From an uncultured Lachnospiraceae bacterium (lineage in GTDB: Bacteria > Bacillota > Clostridia > Lachnospirales > Lachnospiraceae): a stretch of 64,000 nt of DNA. Position numbers and translations under genes: made by a program. Every line of letters begins with the position of its first letter. Position 1 is the first letter of the stretch. Shown in pieces: positions 60,933-64,000 of the stretch. The notes beneath the pieces were generated by a model that ran no database searches, was not told the origin of the DNA, and saw nothing but the letters and a program-made list of their open reading frames with translations. The DNA lies in contig CALWSG010000045.1 in NCBI GenBank assembly GCA_944384155.1, positions 1 through 64,000 of the forward strand. Direction: 5' to 3'.

Positions 60933-61919
60933 ATGAAAATAGGAAAGCTTTCTGAGCCCGTGCTTAAGCGGACTGTGATAAAGGAAATTAAATATAAGAC
61001 AAAAGATGTAAAGCAGGGTGCTGCTGTGGGAAATGATGCTTCTGTTTTTGCATCATGCGGCAGAGATATGGCAGTCTCAATGGCGTCATATGCCGGTGAT
61101 ATTAAAATGTCGGCAGTAAGAGCCTTTGGGGGAGCAGTGAACAGTCTGTCTGCAAAAGGAGCCAAGCCTGTGGGTGTAATGGTAAGCATACTGATGCCGG
61201 AGCAGGTGAAGGAAATAGAGTTAAGAAATGCTGTGGCAAAGCTTAACAGCCTTGGAGAAATGATTAAGGTGCAAATAGCAGGAGGTCACACTGAAACAGC
61301 AGGTAATATTAATAATACTGTGGTTACTGTAAATGCCTTTGGGTATATGTATGAGGAAATTGAAGTGAAGGATAAGGCTTCTGATAATATCCGGGGTATG
61401 GATATAGTAATGGCAGGAGAGACAGGACTTGAGGGAACTTCAGTTCTTGCCTTAAAAAGTGAGGAGGAGCTTAAGGCAAGATTTAGCGGAGGATATATTG
61501 ACAGGGCCAAAGATTTTTTAAGAGAAATATTTACCGTAAATGAGGCAGCAGTCGCGGTACGGCATGGTGCGACAGCCATGCATGACACATCTAAAAGCGG
61601 CGTATTCGGAGCCTTGTGGGAGCTGGGGGAATATTTAAAATGCGGTATGAATATAGATTTAAAATCTATACCAATAAGACAGGAGACGGTGGAGATATGT
61701 GAGTATTTTAATATGAATCCCTATTTTATTCCGTCTCTGGGAGGGCTTATTATAGTGACAAAAAACGGTGAGGCACTGGTCCATGAAATAAGGAAATCAG
61801 GAAAAAGGGCAGAAATCATCGGATATACTACCTGCGGACATGACAAAGCCATAATTAATAATGGTGAGAAGAGGTTTTTGGAGCCTCACAGGGCGGGAAA
61901 TCCGGAATACGGGATATAA
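60933..61919 (+). CDS. AIR synthase-related protein (PurM/HypE-like fold)
   Basis: 328 residues. Two-domain PurM-type fold: VGNDASVF in place of the usual GDDAAV nucleotide/metal loop, SAKGAKPVGVMVSI, IAGGHTET, MAGETGLEGTS and MHDTSKSGVFGALWE. Related to HypE, ThiL and SelD ATP-dependent enzymes, but no hyp genes are nearby. Function unassigned. RBS is weak (AAGG). Remnants of a repeat element lie 17 bp after its stop codon. Confidence 0.8.
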   Translation: MKIGKLSEPVLKRTVIKEIKYKTKDVKQGAAVGNDASVFASCGRDMAVSMASYAGDIKMSAVRAFGGAVNSLSAKGAKPVGVMVSILMPEQVKEIELRNAVAKLNSLGEMIKVQIAGGHTETAGNINNTVVTVNAFGYMYEEIEVKDKASDNIRGMDIVMAGETGLEGTSVLALKSEEELKARFSGGYIDRAKDFLREIFTVNEAAVAVRHGATAMHDTSKSGVFGALWELGEYLKCGMNIDLKSIPIRQETVEICEYFNMNPYFIPSLGGLIIVTKNGEALVHEIRKSGKRAEIIGYTTCGHDKAIINNGEKRFLEPHRAGNPEYGI

Positions 61920-61935
61920 TTTGCCAAAACGCAAA

Positions 61936-61970
61936 GATTAGTGTGAAAATAAGCTCCGGAATGGAGATTA
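61936..61970 (+). repeat. shortened copy of the hflC-upstream repeat element
   Basis: 61936-61956 matches the left end of the 8358-8512 element (GATTAGTRTGAAAA.TAAGCTC, one substitution, one deletion). 61953-61970 matches its right end exactly (18 nt, GCTCCGGAATGGAGATTA). The middle, about 100 bp, is missing. Confidence 0.65.
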
Positions 61971-62004
61971 TTAAAGGATATATTAGGGAAAGGAATTGTT
62001 AAAA

Positions 62005-62505
62005 ATGATAGAGTTAAGTGAATTAAGAAAGCAGATATTGGCACTTATTGAGAAAAACAGCCGAATAGATTTAAAGGAGCTCGCAGTTTTGCTTGGGGCC
62101 ACAGAGGCTGAGATAGCCAACGAAGTGGCACAGATGGAAAAGGAGAATATTATAAGCGGCTATCATACACTTATTAACTGGGAGAACACAAGCGAAGAGA
62201 AAGTAACTGCAATGATAGAGGTTATGGTTACCCCTCAAAGAGGAGTGGGATTTGATAAGATAGCACAGAGAATTTATAATTTCAGCGAGGTTAAGGCTAT
62301 TTACCTTATGTCAGGAGGATATGATTTCCTTATTATGCTTGAGGAAAAAACAATGAGGGCGGTATCACAGTTTGTTTCCGAAAAGCTTTCCACACTGGAT
62401 GAGGTAAGAGGAACGGCAACTCACTTTGTGCTGAAGAAATATAAAGACCATGGAACCGTATTAAGTGATATAAAGCAGGATGAAAGGATGTTGGTGACAC
62501 CATGA
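62005..62505 (+). CDS. Lrp/AsnC family transcriptional regulator
   Basis: 166 residues. N-terminal winged helix (LRKQILALIEKNSRIDLKEL, ~1-60) and C-terminal RAM domain (VKAIYLMSGGYDFLIMLEEK). ATG 62005 with AAAGGA upstream was chosen over an in-frame TTG three codons earlier. Its last four bases overlap the aminotransferase ATG (ATGA), so it probably regulates its own operon in response to an amino acid. Confidence 0.9.
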   Translation: MIELSELRKQILALIEKNSRIDLKELAVLLGATEAEIANEVAQMEKENIISGYHTLINWENTSEEKVTAMIEVMVTPQRGVGFDKIAQRIYNFSEVKAIYLMSGGYDFLIMLEEKTMRAVSQFVSEKLSTLDEVRGTATHFVLKKYKDHGTVLSDIKQDERMLVTP

Positions 62506-63686
62506 GAAACCCATTGTCAGATGCAGTAGTTAATATAAAGCCTTCAGGGATAAGAAAGTTTTTTGATATAGTAAGTGAGATGAAGGATGCTATTTCACTT
62601 GGCGTAGGAGAGCCTGATTTTGATACGCCGTGGCATGTGAGAGAGGAGGCAATATATACCTTAGAGAGAGGAAAAACTGTTTATACCTCAAATGCAGGCT
62701 TAATGGAGCTTAGGGAAGAAATATGCAAATATTTAAAAAGAAGATTTAATTTAACATATGATTATAAAAAAGAGGTAATGCTTACGGTAGGCGGCAGCGA
62801 GGCAATAGATATAGCCTTAAGGGCAATGGTAAATCCCGGTGAGGAGGTTATTATACCTGAGCCATGCTATGTGTCATATCTTCCATGTGTACAGCTTACA
62901 TATGGAAAGCCTGTTATTATACAGCTTAAGGAGGAGAATCAGTTCAGGCTTACAAAGGAGGAGCTTTTGGAGGCTGTTACGGATAAGACAAAGGTTCTGA
63001 TACTTCCCTTCCCTAATAATCCTACAGGGGCAGTAATGACAAGGGAAGACCTTGAGGATATAGCCAGGGTATGCATAGAGAAGGACATATTTGTAATATC
63101 TGATGAGATATATGCAGAGCTTTCATACATAGGAAAAAGACATGTTTCTATAGGTGAGATACCGGGAATGAAAGAGAGAACAGTGGTAATAAACGGATTT
63201 TCAAAGTCATATGCCATGACAGGCTGGAGACTTGGATATGCCTGTGCACCGGAAAATATACTGTCACAGATGCTTAAAATTCATCAATTTGCCATTATGT
63301 GTGCACCTACCACAAGTCAGTATGCTGCGGTGGATGCCCTTAAGAACGGAGATGAGGATGTTGAGAAAATGTGTCAGTCCTATAACCAGAGAAGAAGATT
63401 TGTTCTTAATGCCTTTAAGGAAATGGGAGTAGAATGCTTTGAGCCTTTTGGAGCTTTTTACACGTTTCCTAATATTAAAAAATTTGGTCTTACCTCAGAA
63501 GAGTTTGCAGGAAGATTTTTGCAGGAGGAAAAGGTTGCCGTAGTGCCGGGAACTGCATTTGGTGATTGCGGAGAAGGATATCTGAGAATATCATATGCCT
63601 ATTCTATAGAAAATCTTAAGGAGGCTCTGGGACGTATGGCAAGGTTTGTAAAAAAGCTGGAGGCAGAGGGGCAGAGTAAATGTTAA
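62502..63686 (+). CDS. class I/II PLP-dependent aminotransferase
   Basis: 394 residues, fold type I. Substrate/PLP region VYTSNAGLMELREEI, LPFPNNPTGAVM, ISDEIYAELSY and the Schiff-base lysine in GFSKSYAMTGWRLGY. Resembles the PatA/aspartate-type aromatic and methionine aminotransferases; exact substrate unknown. Translationally coupled to the preceding Lrp-type gene. Its stop overlaps the next ATG by 7 bases. Confidence 0.92.
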   Translation: MRNPLSDAVVNIKPSGIRKFFDIVSEMKDAISLGVGEPDFDTPWHVREEAIYTLERGKTVYTSNAGLMELREEICKYLKRRFNLTYDYKKEVMLTVGGSEAIDIALRAMVNPGEEVIIPEPCYVSYLPCVQLTYGKPVIIQLKEENQFRLTKEELLEAVTDKTKVLILPFPNNPTGAVMTREDLEDIARVCIEKDIFVISDEIYAELSYIGKRHVSIGEIPGMKERTVVINGFSKSYAMTGWRLGYACAPENILSQMLKIHQFAIMCAPTTSQYAAVDALKNGDEDVEKMCQSYNQRRRFVLNAFKEMGVECFEPFGAFYTFPNIKKFGLTSEEFAGRFLQEEKVAVVPGTAFGDCGEGYLRISYAYSIENLKEALGRMARFVKKLEAEGQSKC

Positions 63687-64000
63687 ATATAGTTCTTCAT
63701 CAGCCTGAAATTCCGTCAAATACAGGAAATATAGGACGGACCTGTGTGGCAACGGGAACAAGGCTTCATCTTATAGAGCCGTTAGGTTTTTCACTTAGCG
63801 AGAAAGCATTGAAACGGGCAGGAATGGATTATTGGAAGAATCTTGATGTTACAGTGTATGAGGACTATGAAGATTTCTTAAGGAAAAATCCCGGTGCAAA
63901 GATATACTATGCAACCACAAAGGCACCAAATGTATATACAGATGTAACCTATGAGCCGGACTGCTACATAATGTTTGGAAGGGAAAGCGGTGGAATTCCT
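63680..64000 (+). CDS. trmL: tRNA (cytidine(34)-2'-O)-methyltransferase, 5' part
   Basis: First 107 codons, cut off by the window end. SPOUT methyltransferase: MLNIVLHQPEIPSNTGNIGR, CVATGTRLHLIEPLGF, AGMDYWKNLDV and YIMFGRESGGIP, diagnostic of TrmL (YibK/CspR). It methylates the wobble ribose of tRNA-Leu isoacceptors. It starts within the aminotransferase gene. Confidence 0.92.
   Translation, partial: MLNIVLHQPEIPSNTGNIGRTCVATGTRLHLIEPLGFSLSEKALKRAGMDYWKNLDVTVYEDYEDFLRKNPGAKIYYATTKAPNVYTDVTYEPDCYIMFGRESGGIP

Overview
The window comes from the chromosome of a low-GC, spore-forming, motile Firmicute of the Clostridia, most likely a Lachnospiraceae (gut anaerobe) lineage. Supporting features are the sporulation genes spoVG, spoVT, yabP, yabQ and spoIIE, the chemotaxis genes cheX and an MCP, the glgC-glgD pair, a phosphoketolase, AT-rich codon use and many TTG/GTG starts. 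No prophage, transposase, CRISPR array or large island is visible. Family assignments rest on recognition of protein and RNA families, not on database searches.

Layout. 1-1150: the 3' end of a 23S rRNA gene with no 5S gene after it, tRNA-Asn and tRNA-Cys, then a small type I toxin-antitoxin cassette bracketed by an 18-nt direct repeat. 1155-7106: cheX, a DUF951 gene, rpsF-ssb-rpsR, gdpP, rplI and dnaB. 7331-13094: hflK, a structured repeat element, hflC, asnS and a class A penicillin-binding protein. 13153-15833 (minus): glgC-glgD-spoVG. 16054-21038: murC, DnaA boxes, a DnaD-domain gene, a dnaC/dnaI-type helicase loader and prs. 21231-31051: phosphoketolase, two envelope proteins, pth, mfd and a GNAT/alkyladenine-glycosylase fusion. 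31269-35771: SGNH hydrolase, spoVT, MCP, hup and a GNAT acetyltransferase.

35796-42862 is the conserved rqcP-yabP-yabQ-divIC-spoIIE-tilS-hpt-ftsH cluster. Its spoIIE promoter has the 21-bp spacer known from Spo0A-activated promoters. 42863-43434 is non-coding and holds the strongest novelty candidate: two tandem, nearly identical C-rich small RNA genes. Each has its own extended -10 promoter, an upstream inverted repeat kept at identical spacing, and a terminator hairpin with two compensatory base-pair changes between the copies. 43435-46839: a GH13 glucosidase, tRNA-Tyr, tRNA-Leu, a CarD-family gene, tRNA-Phe and tRNA-Gly. 46889-51668: two flavodoxin-like proteins and a heterodimeric ABC transporter behind a DtxR-like palindrome. 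51881-53263: a degenerate GGDEF-EAL protein. 53260-56472: a preQ1 riboswitch controlling a complete preQ1 set (queD, queE, folE, queC, queF). 56529-64000: DegV, a B12-dependent radical SAM protein, an exonuclease, a small membrane peptide, an AIR-synthase-like protein, an Lrp/AsnC regulator with an aminotransferase, and a truncated trmL.

Most plus-strand genes form short-spaced or overlapping operons. Intrinsic terminators and TTGACA/TATAAT or extended -10 promoters mark the unit boundaries.
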